Of a stretch of 64,000 nucleotides of DNA, positions 44,358 to 54,059 are shown piece after piece. The first letter of the stretch is position 1. The number at the start of each line of letters is the position of its first letter. The translations under genes were made by a program, and so were the position numbers. Origin of the DNA: Bifidobacterium sp. 7101. Its GTDB lineage: Bacteria; Actinomycetota; Actinomycetes; Actinomycetales; Bifidobacteriaceae. The stretch is taken from contig NZ_AWUN01000001.1 of NCBI RefSeq assembly GCF_000499285.1, positions 496,001-560,000 of the forward strand, read 5' to 3'. The notes beneath the pieces were generated by a model. That model was given only the letters and a program-made list of their open reading frames with translations. It was not told the origin of the DNA and did not search any database.

Positions 44358-45662
44358 ATGGCTCTATTGACGCCTAATGACATAAGGGAGCATACCTTCC
44401 AGACAGTGCGGTTTAAGGAAGGCTACGACGTCGACGAGGTCGACGACTTCCTGGATCAGGTCACCGATACGGTTGAAGCCCTGGGCAAGCAGGCCATGCA
44501 AGGCAACGCTGCTTCCACCCAGTCCCTCGGCACCGATGTGGCCTCGCTGAATTCGAAGATTTCCGACTTGACGGCTCAGGTGGAATCCCTGCAGACAGAA
44601 AACCGGGATTTGAAGCAGGCCCAGGGTAATGCCGCCCAGCAGCCTGCCGTGGATGCCCAGACCAAGCGTCTCCTGGCCGAGTCCCAGAGTCAGGTCAAGA
44701 CCCTGGCCTCCCAGAACGATCAGCTCAAGCGTCAGGTCGAGCAGCTCAACTCGCAGATCGACCAGCTGACCGCCCAGGCCGCCGCGGGCACCAACACCCA
44801 GGCGCTGACCAACCAACTGACGGCCATGCAAAAGGAGCGCGACCAGGCCCGCCAGCAGGTCCAGGCTCTGACCAACCAGCTCAATGCCTCCCAGCAGAGC
44901 ATGGCCACGGCCCGCCAGCAGGTCACCCAGGCACAGAAGGCCTCTCAGGAGCAGCAGCAGCGTACCGAGCAGCTCAACAAGCAGCTGGAGGAGTCCCGCA
45001 AGCGCGAGGAGCAGCTGCGTCAGCAGGTCTCCAAGTCCGAGCCCTCCACCGAAACGGGCAGCCTACAGCGGATTGCTGGTGCTGGCGCCGAAGCCAGCAG
45101 CGAACCCGAGAGGGCCACCGCCATGCTCACCCTGGCCATGCAGCTGCACGATCAGTATGTGGACAAGGGCAAAGCCAATGCCTCCCAGCTGGTTGCCGAA
45201 GGTCACGCCCAGCACGACGACATCGTCAAGAAGGCGGAGGACTACTCCAAGAGAACCCGTGCCGAGGTGGACGAGTACTCCAAGCGAGTCCACTCCGAGG
45301 CTGATGGCTACTCGCAGCGTATACGCTCCCAGGCCGACGAGTACTCGGTCAAGACCCGTTCCGATGCCGACGCCTATTCCAAGCGCCAGCACACCCAGGC
45401 CGACGAGTACGAGACCCAGGTGCAGACGCGCGCCCAGGAGTACGACAAGAACACTCGCGACAGCGCTGACCGCTATGCCGCCGATGTCAAGAATAAGCTC
45501 GTGGATCAGTCCAAGGTTCTGGAGGAGAACATCCAGGGGCTCAAGCAGTTCGAGGCGGGCTACCGCAGCAAGCTGACCGAGTTCCTCAACCAGCTGATCA
45601 ACCAGATTTCGGACACCAGCAATTACCAGTCCATGGAAAAGAAGTCCGAACAGGCCCACTGA
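44358..45662 (+). CDS. divIVA: DivIVA/Wag31-type polar growth protein with hendecad repeats
   Basis: A 434-residue coiled-coil protein that marks poles and septum and directs cell-wall growth in actinobacteria. The membrane-binding DivIVA domain is at the start (LTPNDIREHTFQTVRFKEGY, DVDEVDDFLDQV). Residues 60-225 are a Gln-rich coiled coil. Residues 294-381 are eight tandem 11-residue units such as DEYSKRVHSEA and DGYSQRIRSQA. The ATG at 44358 is chosen over a GTG four codons upstream because GGTGGAG is correctly spaced from it. The location after yggT is the conserved one. Confidence 0.93.
   Translation: MALLTPNDIREHTFQTVRFKEGYDVDEVDDFLDQVTDTVEALGKQAMQGNAASTQSLGTDVASLNSKISDLTAQVESLQTENRDLKQAQGNAAQQPAVDAQTKRLLAESQSQVKTLASQNDQLKRQVEQLNSQIDQLTAQAAAGTNTQALTNQLTAMQKERDQARQQVQALTNQLNASQQSMATARQQVTQAQKASQEQQQRTEQLNKQLEESRKREEQLRQQVSKSEPSTETGSLQRIAGAGAEASSEPERATAMLTLAMQLHDQYVDKGKANASQLVAEGHAQHDDIVKKAEDYSKRTRAEVDEYSKRVHSEADGYSQRIRSQADEYSVKTRSDADAYSKRQHTQADEYETQVQTRAQEYDKNTRDSADRYAADVKNKLVDQSKVLEENIQGLKQFEAGYRSKLTEFLNQLINQISDTSNYQSMEKKSEQAH
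45237..45500 (+). repeat. eight 33-base units coding an 11-residue repeat in divIVA
   Basis: Successive units read EDYSKRTRAEV, DEYSKRVHSEA, DGYSQRIRSQA, DEYSVKTRSDA, DAYSKRQHTQA, DEYETQVQTRA, QEYDKNTRDSA, DRYAADVKNKL. The Tyr at position 3 is invariant. Such hendecads favour long, slightly right-handed coiled coils. Confidence 0.9.
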
Positions 45663-45674
45663 TTCCATCCGGTA

Positions 45675-46205
45675 ATGACGAAGAACACACACAAGGGACG
45701 GCTGCGCGGGCGCGTGGCCGTCTTCGTCACTCTGGCGGCAGTGGCCATAGCCCTGGACCAGGTGACCAAGGCCCTGGCTCTGGCTCGGCTGGGCAACGGT
45801 GTCAGGGTGGCCTTGCCTGGACCATTGCGTGGACTGCGTCTGGTGCGCAACCCCGGGGCCTCTCTTGGATTGGGGTCGGGGAGTACCTGGATCATATCCC
45901 TGATTGCCCTGGCAGCCTGCCTGCTCATCATTGTTCTGGCTTTGCGCACCACCTCCATGCTCTGGACTTTGGTGCTTTCCCTGGCCTTCTCCGGGGCAGC
46001 AGGCAATCTGATCGACAGGGTGGCCTATGCCTCCGGTTTTCTTGACGGTGCCGTGGTCGACTTTCTGGACTACGGCTGGTCGGTGGGCAATGTGGCCGAC
46101 GTCTATCTGACCCTGGCAGGCGTGGCCGTGGTGGTGCTCATTATCTGCAATGTGCGATTCAGCGACAGGGACAAGCCCGAAAAAGATGGGGGAGCGGCCA
46201 AGTGA
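45675..46205 (+). CDS. lspA: lipoprotein signal peptidase
   Basis: Aspartic membrane protease that removes signal peptides from prolipoproteins. The 176-residue protein has four hydrophobic helices and both catalytic aspartates: Asp114 in AGNLIDRV and Asp142 in NVADVYLT; the substrate-loop motif VRNPGASLGL is also present. No Shine-Dalgarno precedes the ATG, which lies 12 bases after the divIVA stop, so re-initiation after divIVA is likely. It overlaps rluD by four bases. Confidence 0.95.
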   Translation: MTKNTHKGRLRGRVAVFVTLAAVAIALDQVTKALALARLGNGVRVALPGPLRGLRLVRNPGASLGLGSGSTWIISLIALAACLLIIVLALRTTSMLWTLVLSLAFSGAAGNLIDRVAYASGFLDGAVVDFLDYGWSVGNVADVYLTLAGVAVVVLIICNVRFSDRDKPEKDGGAAK

Positions 46206-47131
46206 CCCGGCTTCTTCCCGCACCGGATGCCTTGGTGGGTCGGCGCCTGGACATGGCCCTGTCCAAGATGCTGGGCCTGTCCAGGGCCAAGGCCAGCGAA
46301 CTGGTGGCCCAGGGCCATGTGCGGATTATGGGCCGTCGGGTGAACAAGGCCACCACCCTGATGAGCGGTGATCTGATAGAGCTGGACGAGCCCGAGCCAG
46401 TCAAACAGGTGGAGCCGGTGGCCGAGGACATGCCGGTGGTCTACGAGGACGAGGATGTGGTCGTCGTCGACAAACCGGTGGGTGTGGCGGCGCATCCCTC
46501 AATAGGCTGGACCGGACCAACGGTTCTGGGCAGCCTCCTGCAGCGGGGCACCCACATCACCTCCATGGGGGCCCAGGGCCGCCAGGGCATCGTCTCCCGC
46601 CTGGACGCGGGCACCAGCGGCCTCATGCTGGTCTGCAAGTCCGACCTGGCCTACAAGGAGATGCGTCGGCAGTTCGCCCGGCATGAGGTGGTCAAGATCT
46701 ACCACGCCCTGGTCCAAGGCAATCTTTCCGAGGACAAGGCCACCATCGAGGCCCCCATCGGACGGGCTCGGGTCTCGGACTTCCGCTTCACGGTCACCCC
46801 TGCCGGCAAGGAGGCCATCACCCACTGGGATGTGCTGGAGCGCTTCGGCTCGGCCACCCTGGTCAGTGTCAATCTGGAGACCGGGCGCACCCATCAGATA
46901 CGCGTGCACTTCTCATCAATAGGCCATCCCCTGGTGGGTGACCACATGTATGGGGCCAATCCCGATTTGGCGGACAGGCTGGGCCTGAAGCGGCAGTGGC
47001 TGCACGCCATGCGCCTGGAATTCCGCCATCCCCGCACCAAAATCTGGACCAAGGTGGTCTCCTCCTACCCGGCTGATCTGCGCCGGTCCCTGCAGATCGA
47101 ACGTCAGAGCGCCACTGGTATACGCAGCTAG
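46202..47131 (+). CDS. rluD: RluD-family 23S rRNA pseudouridine synthase
   Basis: Isomerises uridines in 23S rRNA. In 309 residues: S4 RNA-binding domain (RLDMALSKMLGLSRAKASELVAQGHV), catalytic Asp135 in GIVSRLDAGTSGLML, LVQGNLSEDKATIEAPIGR, and the late TGRTHQIRVHF, HPLVGDHMYG. The GTG start overlaps the lspA stop by four bases; lspA-rluD pairs are common in bacteria. Exact target positions are inferred from the family. Confidence 0.94.
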   Translation: MTRLLPAPDALVGRRLDMALSKMLGLSRAKASELVAQGHVRIMGRRVNKATTLMSGDLIELDEPEPVKQVEPVAEDMPVVYEDEDVVVVDKPVGVAAHPSIGWTGPTVLGSLLQRGTHITSMGAQGRQGIVSRLDAGTSGLMLVCKSDLAYKEMRRQFARHEVVKIYHALVQGNLSEDKATIEAPIGRARVSDFRFTVTPAGKEAITHWDVLERFGSATLVSVNLETGRTHQIRVHFSSIGHPLVGDHMYGANPDLADRLGLKRQWLHAMRLEFRHPRTKIWTKVVSSYPADLRRSLQIERQSATGIRS

Positions 47132-47174
47132 CGCACTCCGGCGATTCGGCCAGGGTCCTGGGTAAGTTGGAGAT

Positions 47175-50100
47175 ATGTCCTCAACCCGGTCAGACTTCGT
47201 TCACCTTCACACCCACACCCACTATTCCACCCTGGACGGGGCCAGCAGGATTCCCGATCTGGTTGCCGAAGTGGGACGGCTGGGACAGCCTGCTGTGGCC
47301 ATCACCGACCATGGCAACATGCACGGGGCCTATGAACTTTGGCGAACGGCCGTGGATGCCGACATCAAACCCATCATCGGCATCGAGGCCTACGTGACCC
47401 CCGAGACGGCCCGCCAGGACAAGAGCCGGGTCCACTGGGGAACCGACGAGCAGCGTTCCGACGATGTCTCCGGCGGCGGCTTCATCACCCACATGACGCT
47501 CTGGGCCAGCGATGACACGGGCCTGGTCAACCTTATCAAGGCCTCCTCGGTTGCCAATCTGGAGGGCCTGGTAGGCAAGTGGCCCCGAATGGACAAGGAT
47601 CTGCTGTCCACCTACCACAAGGGGGTCATCGCCACCACCGGCTGCCCCTCGGGCATCGTCCAGACCAGGCTGAGGTTGGGCCAGTTCGACGAGGCCCTAC
47701 GGGCCGCCGGGGAATTCCAGGACATCTTCGGCAAGGAGAACTACTACGTGGAGCTGATGGACCACGGGCTGGAGATTGAGCACCGGGTGACCAAGGATCT
47801 GCTGGAGATCGCCCGTCGTCTGGATGCCCCCCTGGTGGCCACCAACGATTCGCACTATGTGCGCAAGGAGGATGCCTCGGCCCAGGATGCCCTGCTCTGC
47901 ATCAACTCGGGATCCCGGCTGACCGACCCCGGCCGCTTCAAGTTCGATGGCAGCGGCTACTATATCCGCTCGGCCCAGGAGATGCGCGAGATCTTCAAGG
48001 AGTTCCCCGAAGCCTGCGACAACACCCTGGAGATTGCGGAACGCTGCAACGTCATGTTCGACGACCACGAGGACGGGGCCTTCATGCCCCGCTTCGACTG
48101 CCCGGAGGGCTGGGACGAGACCTCGCTCTTCCTGAAGAAGGTGGACGAGGGGTTGAAGAACCGCTACCCGGACGGGGTGCCCGAGGAGGTCTCCCACCAG
48201 GCCGACTACGAGTGCGGGGTCATCTGCCAGATGCAGTTCACCGGATACTTCCTTGTGGTGGCCGATTACATCAACTGGGCCAAGAACCACGGAATCATGG
48301 TGGGCCCGGGCCGTGGATCGGCGGCAGGATCCATGGTGGCCTACGCCATGGGCATCACCGAGCTGGACCCGCTCAAGCACGGGCTGATCTTCGAGCGCTT
48401 CCTCAACCCCGAGCGCGTCTCCCTGCCCGATATCGACGTGGACTTCGACCCCGAGGGACGCATGAAGGTCCTGGACTACGTGGGCCGCAAGTACGGCTCC
48501 GACAAGGTGGCCCAGTGCGTGACCTATGGCACCATCAAGACCAAGCAGGCCCTGAAGGACTCCGCCAGGATCATGGACTACGAGTACTCTGTGGGCGACC
48601 AGGTCACCAAGGCCCTGCCGCCCACGGTCAACGGCAAGGATATGAGCCTCAAGGAGATCTTCGATCCCCAGTCCAAGCGCTACCCGGAGGCCAAGGAATT
48701 CCGCGACCTGTACGAGTCCAATCCGGACGTCAAGCGGATCACCGAGGAGGCCAAGGGCATCGAGGGCATCATACGCCAGACAGGCGTGCACGCCTGCGCC
48801 ACCATCATGGCATCCAATCCCATCACCAACACCTCGCCACTGATGGAACGCACCGACGGCACGGTGACCACAACCTTCGAGTACCACACCTGCGAAACCC
48901 TGGGGCTGGTCAAGATGGACTTCCTGGGGCTGTCCAACCTCACGGTCATCAGGGACACGGTCAACAACATCGAGCGCAATGGCAAGGAGCCCATCAGCAT
49001 CGAGAAGGTCCCCTTGGACGACAAGGAGACCTATCAGCTGTTGTCCCGGGGCGACACCCTGGGCGTCTTCCAGCTCGATGGCGACGGCATGCGCTCCCTG
49101 CTGCGCATGCTCAAGCCTGACAACTTCAACGACATTTCCGCCCTTATCGCCCTCTACCGGCCAGGGCCCATGGATATGAACTCGCACATCAACTACGCCA
49201 AGCGCAAGAACGGACTGCAGAAGATAGAGCCCATCCACCCCGAGGTGGCCAAGCCCCTGGCGGGCGTGCTGGACGAGACCTACGGCCTGATTGTCTACCA
49301 GGAGCAGGTCCAGTCCGCAGCCCGAATTCTGGCCGGCTACTCCCTGGGTCGAGCCGATGTGCTGCGAAGGGCCATGGGCAAGAAGAAGCCCGACGTCCTG
49401 GCCAAGGAGCAGGTCCCCTTCTTCGAGGGCATGAAAGAGCACGGTTATTCCCAGGAGGCCGCCCAGGCGGTCTGGGATGTTCTGGTGCCCTTCTCCGGCT
49501 ACGCCTTCAACAAGGCACACTCCGCGGCCTACGCCCTGATTGCATACTGGACCGCTTATCTGAAGACCCACTATCCGGTGGAGTTCATGGCCGCCCTGCT
49601 GCAGAACGAGCGGACCAACAAGGACAAGACCGCCCTCTACCTGGGCGAGGCCAGAAGGATGGGCATCCGCATCCTGGCGCCCGATATCAACGAGTCCGTG
49701 TCCGAGTACTCCGCTGTCGGCGACGTGGTCCGTTTTGGCCTGGGCGCCATCCGCAATGTGGGCGACAAGGTGGTGGCGGACATCATCAAGGAGCGCCAGG
49801 GGCCCCGGGGCAAGTACGTCAACTTCATGGACTTCGTCAAGCGGGTGCCCATGGAGGTCCTCAACAAGCGAACCGTGGAATCCCTGATCAAGGGCGGTGC
49901 CTTTGACAGCATCGACCCCAACAGAAGGGCTCTCTTCCAGATCCACGATGAGGCCGTCGACCAGGTCATGCCCATCAAGCGCAAGCAGGCCGAGGGCCAG
50001 TTCGACCTCTTCGCCGACGCGGATGACGACGAACCCCAGCAGGATGCACTGGGCGACGCCCAGGTGACCGTGCCTGACATCGACGAGTGGGACAAGTCCA

Positions 50101-50732
50101 CCAAGCTCAACTTCGAGCGACAGATGTTGGGCCTATATGTGTCCGACCACCCGCTGAGCGGTATGACCTCGGTTCTGGCCGGCATGCGCGATATGTCCAT
50201 CGCCCAGCTGCTCAACCGGTCCAAGAGCATGGATGGCAAGGCGGTGACCTTGGCCGGACTGGTCACTGCGGTGGACCGCCGGGTCTCCAAGAAGGGCAAT
50301 CCCTGGGCCATCGTCACCATCGAGGACCTGGAGAGCTCCATCCAATGCATGTTCTTCGGCAAGGTCTATGACGCCCACTCGGACGACCTGGTACTGGACT
50401 CGGTCATTCGGGTGAGGGGAGTGGTCGAGCTGCGGGACGAGGCCACCAACATCCGCGTCAACGATATGGAGGTGCCCGTCCTGGAGTCGGCGGACGAGCG
50501 GCCTCTGACCATCACGCTGCCCAGGCAGGCCCTGGATCGTGGGCACATGGAGCGGCTGGCCCGGATACTCAAGTCCCACCCCGGATACTGCCAGGTCCGT
50601 CTGGCTGTCACCGACGACCGTGGCAACGTGCGTCTGTTGACCTTTGGCGATGGATTCCGCACCCGGCACGACACCTCTATGATGGCCGAGATCAAGTCCG
50701 TCTTCGGGCCCTCCTGTCTGCCGTCGGCCTAG
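47175..50732 (+). CDS. dnaE: DNA polymerase III alpha subunit
   Basis: Replicative polymerase. The 1185-residue chain starts with a PHP domain (FVHLHTHTHYSTLDGASR, AITDHGNMHGAYEL), then the polymerase core with GPGRGSAAGSMVAYAMGIT and the catalytic aspartates Asp421 and Asp423 in LPDIDVDFD, the helix-hairpin-helix region, and an OB fold (VTLAGLVTAVDRRVSKKGNPW). The internal clamp-binding motif may be QFDLF near 50000. The ATG has TAAGTT six bases upstream and a GGAG too close for ideal spacing, so leaderless starting is possible. It ends the division-lspA-rluD run before the his operon. Confidence 0.98.
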   Translation: MSSTRSDFVHLHTHTHYSTLDGASRIPDLVAEVGRLGQPAVAITDHGNMHGAYELWRTAVDADIKPIIGIEAYVTPETARQDKSRVHWGTDEQRSDDVSGGGFITHMTLWASDDTGLVNLIKASSVANLEGLVGKWPRMDKDLLSTYHKGVIATTGCPSGIVQTRLRLGQFDEALRAAGEFQDIFGKENYYVELMDHGLEIEHRVTKDLLEIARRLDAPLVATNDSHYVRKEDASAQDALLCINSGSRLTDPGRFKFDGSGYYIRSAQEMREIFKEFPEACDNTLEIAERCNVMFDDHEDGAFMPRFDCPEGWDETSLFLKKVDEGLKNRYPDGVPEEVSHQADYECGVICQMQFTGYFLVVADYINWAKNHGIMVGPGRGSAAGSMVAYAMGITELDPLKHGLIFERFLNPERVSLPDIDVDFDPEGRMKVLDYVGRKYGSDKVAQCVTYGTIKTKQALKDSARIMDYEYSVGDQVTKALPPTVNGKDMSLKEIFDPQSKRYPEAKEFRDLYESNPDVKRITEEAKGIEGIIRQTGVHACATIMASNPITNTSPLMERTDGTVTTTFEYHTCETLGLVKMDFLGLSNLTVIRDTVNNIERNGKEPISIEKVPLDDKETYQLLSRGDTLGVFQLDGDGMRSLLRMLKPDNFNDISALIALYRPGPMDMNSHINYAKRKNGLQKIEPIHPEVAKPLAGVLDETYGLIVYQEQVQSAARILAGYSLGRADVLRRAMGKKKPDVLAKEQVPFFEGMKEHGYSQEAAQAVWDVLVPFSGYAFNKAHSAAYALIAYWTAYLKTHYPVEFMAALLQNERTNKDKTALYLGEARRMGIRILAPDINESVSEYSAVGDVVRFGLGAIRNVGDKVVADIIKERQGPRGKYVNFMDFVKRVPMEVLNKRTVESLIKGGAFDSIDPNRRALFQIHDEAVDQVMPIKRKQAEGQFDLFADADDDEPQQDALGDAQVTVPDIDEWDKSTKLNFERQMLGLYVSDHPLSGMTSVLAGMRDMSIAQLLNRSKSMDGKAVTLAGLVTAVDRRVSKKGNPWAIVTIEDLESSIQCMFFGKVYDAHSDDLVLDSVIRVRGVVELRDEATNIRVNDMEVPVLESADERPLTITLPRQALDRGHMERLARILKSHPGYCQVRLAVTDDRGNVRLLTFGDGFRTRHDTSMMAEIKSVFGPSCLPSA

Positions 50733-50802
50733 GACGCGCCCGGAAGCGTCTCACCATTTGGGACGGTGGTGAGTCGCTGGCTTTGGTGACACAAAAGTTC
50801 AC

Positions 50803-50808
50803 TACCAT
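50803..50808 (+). promoter_or_regulatory. candidate -10 element of the his operon
   Basis: TACCAT ends six bases before the hisD ATG, with no Shine-Dalgarno. A GTGA/TCAC inverted repeat (50786-50802) lies immediately upstream and could be an operator. No -35 box at standard spacing is convincing. Confidence 0.4.
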
Positions 50809-50814
50809 CAAAGT

Positions 50815-52212
50815 ATGTCAAAGCTCATGATGAGAACCATGGATCTGCGTGGGAAGGCCATGTCCCGCGCCCAACTCCTCGCCGCCATGCCCCGGGCCGA
50901 TATGGGTACCCGGGAGGCCAGTGCCCAGGTGCAGCCCATACTGGACCAGGTGCGCGAGCACGGGGCCGCGGCCCTGCGCGACCTGGAGGAGAAGTTCGAT
51001 CATGTGCGTCCTCATGATCTGAGGGTCCCGGCATCGGCCATGCAGGAGGCCTTGGAGCAGCTGGATCCCAAGGTCAGGGCGGCAATCGAGGAGTCCGTTA
51101 GCCGCATCCGCAAGGTCTGCACCACCCAGGTGCCCAAGCCCATGGCCACCGACCTGGCACCCGGTGCCAGGGTCAGCGAGCGGTGGATCCCGATTGAACG
51201 CGTGGGCCTCTACGTGCCGGGAGGCAAGGCCCTGTATCCTTCCTCGGTCATCATGAACGCAGTCCCCGCCCAGATTGCCGGTGTCGATTCCCTGGCCGTG
51301 GCCACTCCGCCCGCATCCGACGACCCTCGCGGTCTGCCAGCGTCCATCATCCTGGCTACCTGTGCCATTCTGGGAGTGGACGAGGTCTATGCCGTGGGCG
51401 GTGCCCAGGCTATAGCCATGTTCGCATACGGGGCCAGGGGATCCGAGCCCCAGGACGGGGAGATTCTCTGCGACCCGGTCGACAAGATCACCGGCCCGGG
51501 CAACATCTTTGTGGCGACGGCCAAGCAGATGGTCTCCGGCATGGTGGGCATCGATGCCGTGGCCGGGCCCACGGAAATCGCTATTCTTGCCGACGGGCAG
51601 GCCAACCCCGACTGGGTGGCGGCAGACCTGATCGGGCAGGCCGAACATGACGAGCTGGCCGGCTCGGTGCTGATCACCGACAGCCTGGAACTGGCCCAGG
51701 GTGTTCAGGAGGCTCTGGGGCACAGGGTGCCTAGGACCGAGCATGCCGACCGGGTGCGTACCTCCCTGGGCGGTAACCAGTCAGGAATCATTCTGACCGA
51801 CGGAATCGACCAGTCCGTCGACGTCGCCAATGCCTATGCCGCCGAGCACCTGGAGGTTCAGACGGCCGATCCCGACACCGTCATCGACCGGATTCGGAAT
51901 GCCGGCGCCATCTTCCGCGGTCCTTACTCTCCTGTGCCCCTGGGTGACTACATGTCAGGATCCAACCACGTCCTGCCCACAGGCGGAACCGCCCGGTTCG
52001 ACGTGGCCCTGGGCGTCCACACCTTCATGAAGCCTGTCGAAGTCATCGAATATGACCAGGAAGGGCTCAAGCCCATCGCTGCCAAGATCAATGATTTCGC
52101 GGTATCCGAGGATCTGCCCGCCCATGGGGAATGCGTCCTGAGCCGGTTCCTGGACGATCCCTACGACAAGGCCGACCTGGAAGCCAACGAAGAGAAGGCC
52201 GGCCTAAGGTGA
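50815..52212 (+). CDS. hisD: histidinol dehydrogenase
   Basis: Catalyses the last two steps of histidine synthesis, oxidising histidinol to histidine with NAD and zinc. In 465 residues: VPGGKALYPSSVIMN, YAVGGAQAIAMFAYG, DKITGPGNIFVATAK, AGPTEIAILAD, QAEHDELAGSV and the late AAEHLEV and GDYMSGSNHVLPTGG. First gene of hisD-hisC-hisB-unknown-hisH-hisA-glnA. The ATG lacks a Shine-Dalgarno and has TACCAT six bases upstream. It overlaps hisC by four bases. Confidence 0.97.
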   Translation: MSKLMMRTMDLRGKAMSRAQLLAAMPRADMGTREASAQVQPILDQVREHGAAALRDLEEKFDHVRPHDLRVPASAMQEALEQLDPKVRAAIEESVSRIRKVCTTQVPKPMATDLAPGARVSERWIPIERVGLYVPGGKALYPSSVIMNAVPAQIAGVDSLAVATPPASDDPRGLPASIILATCAILGVDEVYAVGGAQAIAMFAYGARGSEPQDGEILCDPVDKITGPGNIFVATAKQMVSGMVGIDAVAGPTEIAILADGQANPDWVAADLIGQAEHDELAGSVLITDSLELAQGVQEALGHRVPRTEHADRVRTSLGGNQSGIILTDGIDQSVDVANAYAAEHLEVQTADPDTVIDRIRNAGAIFRGPYSPVPLGDYMSGSNHVLPTGGTARFDVALGVHTFMKPVEVIEYDQEGLKPIAAKINDFAVSEDLPAHGECVLSRFLDDPYDKADLEANEEKAGLR

Positions 52213-53357
52213 GTGCCATACCCGTCGATCTGCCTCTCCGCACGGACCTGGTAGGGGAGGAACCCTACGGCGCCCCCCAGCTGAACGTGCCGGTATGCCT
52301 GAACGTCAATGAAAACCCCTACCCCCTGGACCAGGAGGTGGTCGATGCCATCTGCCGGCGCGTGCGCCAGGTGGCCCCCGGTCTCAACCGCTATCCGGAC
52401 AGGGAACATGAGGAACTGCGGCGGGCTTTGGCCACCTATCTGAAGAAGGAGTCTGGGGTCTCGCTCCAACCCGACCAGATCTGGGCTGCCAACGGGTCCA
52501 ATGAGATCATGCTCCAGCTCTTCCAGGCTTTCGGTGGGCCGGGCAGGACCGCCTTGGGCTGCGATCCGACCTACTCCATGTATCCCGAATATGCCAGGGA
52601 TACCTTCACCGACTGGAAGCTGGCCCACCGGCTGCCCGATTTCAGTCTGGATATGGATACGACCATCGAGCGCATCAAGGAGCTGGGCCCCTCCATGGTC
52701 CTGGTGACCAGCCCCAACAATCCCACGGGGACGCCCCTGCCCATGGATCAGCTGATCAGACTCCTGGAGGTCTGCTCCAAGGTCCCTGTAACGGGCGCGG
52801 ATTCCTCCGCCCGACCCATCGTGGTCGTGGACGAGGCCTACATCGAGTTCCGAGACCCGGGCACCCCCTCGGCGGTCAGTCTGATCGGGCAGTACGACCA
52901 CCTGGCGGTCAGCCGGACCATGTCCAAGGCCTTCGCCTTCGCCGGGGCCAGGGTGGGCTACCTGGCAGCATCCCAGGGAATAGTCGACGCGGTCCGCATC
53001 GTCCGGATGCCCTACCACTTGAGCGCCCTGACCCAGGCTGCGGCCCTGGCTGCCCTGGAGCACACCGACCTCCAGCTGGCTCGGGTGGATAAGCTTCGCC
53101 AGACCCGTCAGAAAACCGCCAAGTGGCTGGCCGGACAGGAGTTCCATGGCCGGCCCCTGACCGTGGTCCCCTCTGCCTCCAACTTCATCCTCTTCGGCAC
53201 CTTCCCCGACCGCGATGCCGTCTTCGAGGCCATGAAGGATGAAGGCGTACTGATCCGTGCCGTAGGTCCCCAGGGCTACCTGAGGGTCTGCATGGGCACG
53301 GACGCGGAGATGGAGCGATTCCGCCAAACCCTGGTCCAGGTCCTCAAGCGGTTCTAG
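52209..53357 (+). CDS. hisC: histidinol-phosphate aminotransferase
   Basis: PLP enzyme that transaminates imidazole-acetol phosphate to histidinol phosphate. The 382-residue protein has LNVNENPYPLD near the start, AANGSNEIMLQLFQAFG, SPNNPTGTPLP, VVDEAYIEF and the PLP Lys240 in SRTMSKAFAFAGARVGYL. The GTG at 52209 overlaps the hisD stop by four bases; a longer frame exists inside hisD but lacks homology. A slightly extended loop near residues 195-205 precedes the DEAYIEF strand. Confidence 0.96.
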   Translation: MSAIPVDLPLRTDLVGEEPYGAPQLNVPVCLNVNENPYPLDQEVVDAICRRVRQVAPGLNRYPDREHEELRRALATYLKKESGVSLQPDQIWAANGSNEIMLQLFQAFGGPGRTALGCDPTYSMYPEYARDTFTDWKLAHRLPDFSLDMDTTIERIKELGPSMVLVTSPNNPTGTPLPMDQLIRLLEVCSKVPVTGADSSARPIVVVDEAYIEFRDPGTPSAVSLIGQYDHLAVSRTMSKAFAFAGARVGYLAASQGIVDAVRIVRMPYHLSALTQAAALAALEHTDLQLARVDKLRQTRQKTAKWLAGQEFHGRPLTVVPSASNFILFGTFPDRDAVFEAMKDEGVLIRAVGPQGYLRVCMGTDAEMERFRQTLVQVLKRF

Positions 53358-53456
53358 GAGGATGCAGACCAGCGGAACGGCTATGCTGGTGGTCTAGACG
53401 CCGCGCAGAAGACCTAGTGCGGACTGGAGTGTGCGGCAGAAAGCGGAGGAACAGCA

Positions 53457-54059
53457 ATGGCAGGCAGAACAGCCACCATCACCCGCCAGACCAGTGAATC
53501 CAAGGTGAGCCTGAGTCTGGACCTGGATGGCACCGGGGTGACCGACATCGACACCTCGGTTCCTTTCTATGACCATATGATGACGGCCCTGGGTAGGCAT
53601 TCCCTGATCGACCTGACAATCAAGGCCAGCGGGGACACCCAGATCGACGTCCATCACACCGTTGAGGATGTGGCCATCGTCTTTGGCGAGGCCCTGGCCC
53701 AGGCCCTGGGAGACAAGCGGGGCATCAAGCGCTTCGCCGACGCCACCGTCCCCCTGGACGAGGCCCTGGCCCGAGCCGTGGTCGACATTTCCGGCAGGCC
53801 CTATGCGGTATGCACCGGTGAGCCTGAGGGGTTCCAGTACGCCATGATCGGCGGGCACTTCACTGGCTCCCTGGTCAGGCACGTCATGGAGTCCATTGCC
53901 CTGCACGCCGGCATCTGCCTGCACCTGACCCTCCTGTCGGGCAGGGACCCGCACCACATCGCCGAGGCAGAATTCAAGGCTCTGGCCAGGGCTCTTCGTT
54001 TCGCTGTGGAGCCTGATCCCAGGGTGAAGGGCATCCCCAGCACCAAGGGGTCGCTATGA
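53457..54059 (+). CDS. hisB: imidazoleglycerol-phosphate dehydratase
   Basis: Manganese-dependent dehydratase of histidine synthesis. The 200-residue monofunctional form shows the two half-domains with their metal His clusters: [35 protein letters not shown] and [17 protein letters not shown]. It lacks the histidinol phosphatase domain of enterobacterial HisB, whose job must be done by a separate gene not seen here. The ATG has GCGGAGGAA upstream. Its stop overlaps the next start by four bases. Confidence 0.97.
   Translation: MAGRTATITRQTSESKVSLSLDLDGTGVTDIDTSVPFYDHMMTALGRHSLIDLTIKASGDTQIDVHHTVEDVAIVFGEALAQALGDKRGIKRFADATVPLDEALARAVVDISGRPYAVCTGEPEGFQYAMIGGHFTGSLVRHVMESIALHAGICLHLTLLSGRDPHHIAEAEFKALARALRFAVEPDPRVKGIPSTKGSL

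Noticed and set aside
47697..49946. A 749-codon open frame antisense to dnaE
   Set aside because: It mirrors dnaE codon structure in high-GC DNA, has biased Gly/Val/His/Leu/Gln composition, and shows no family motif.
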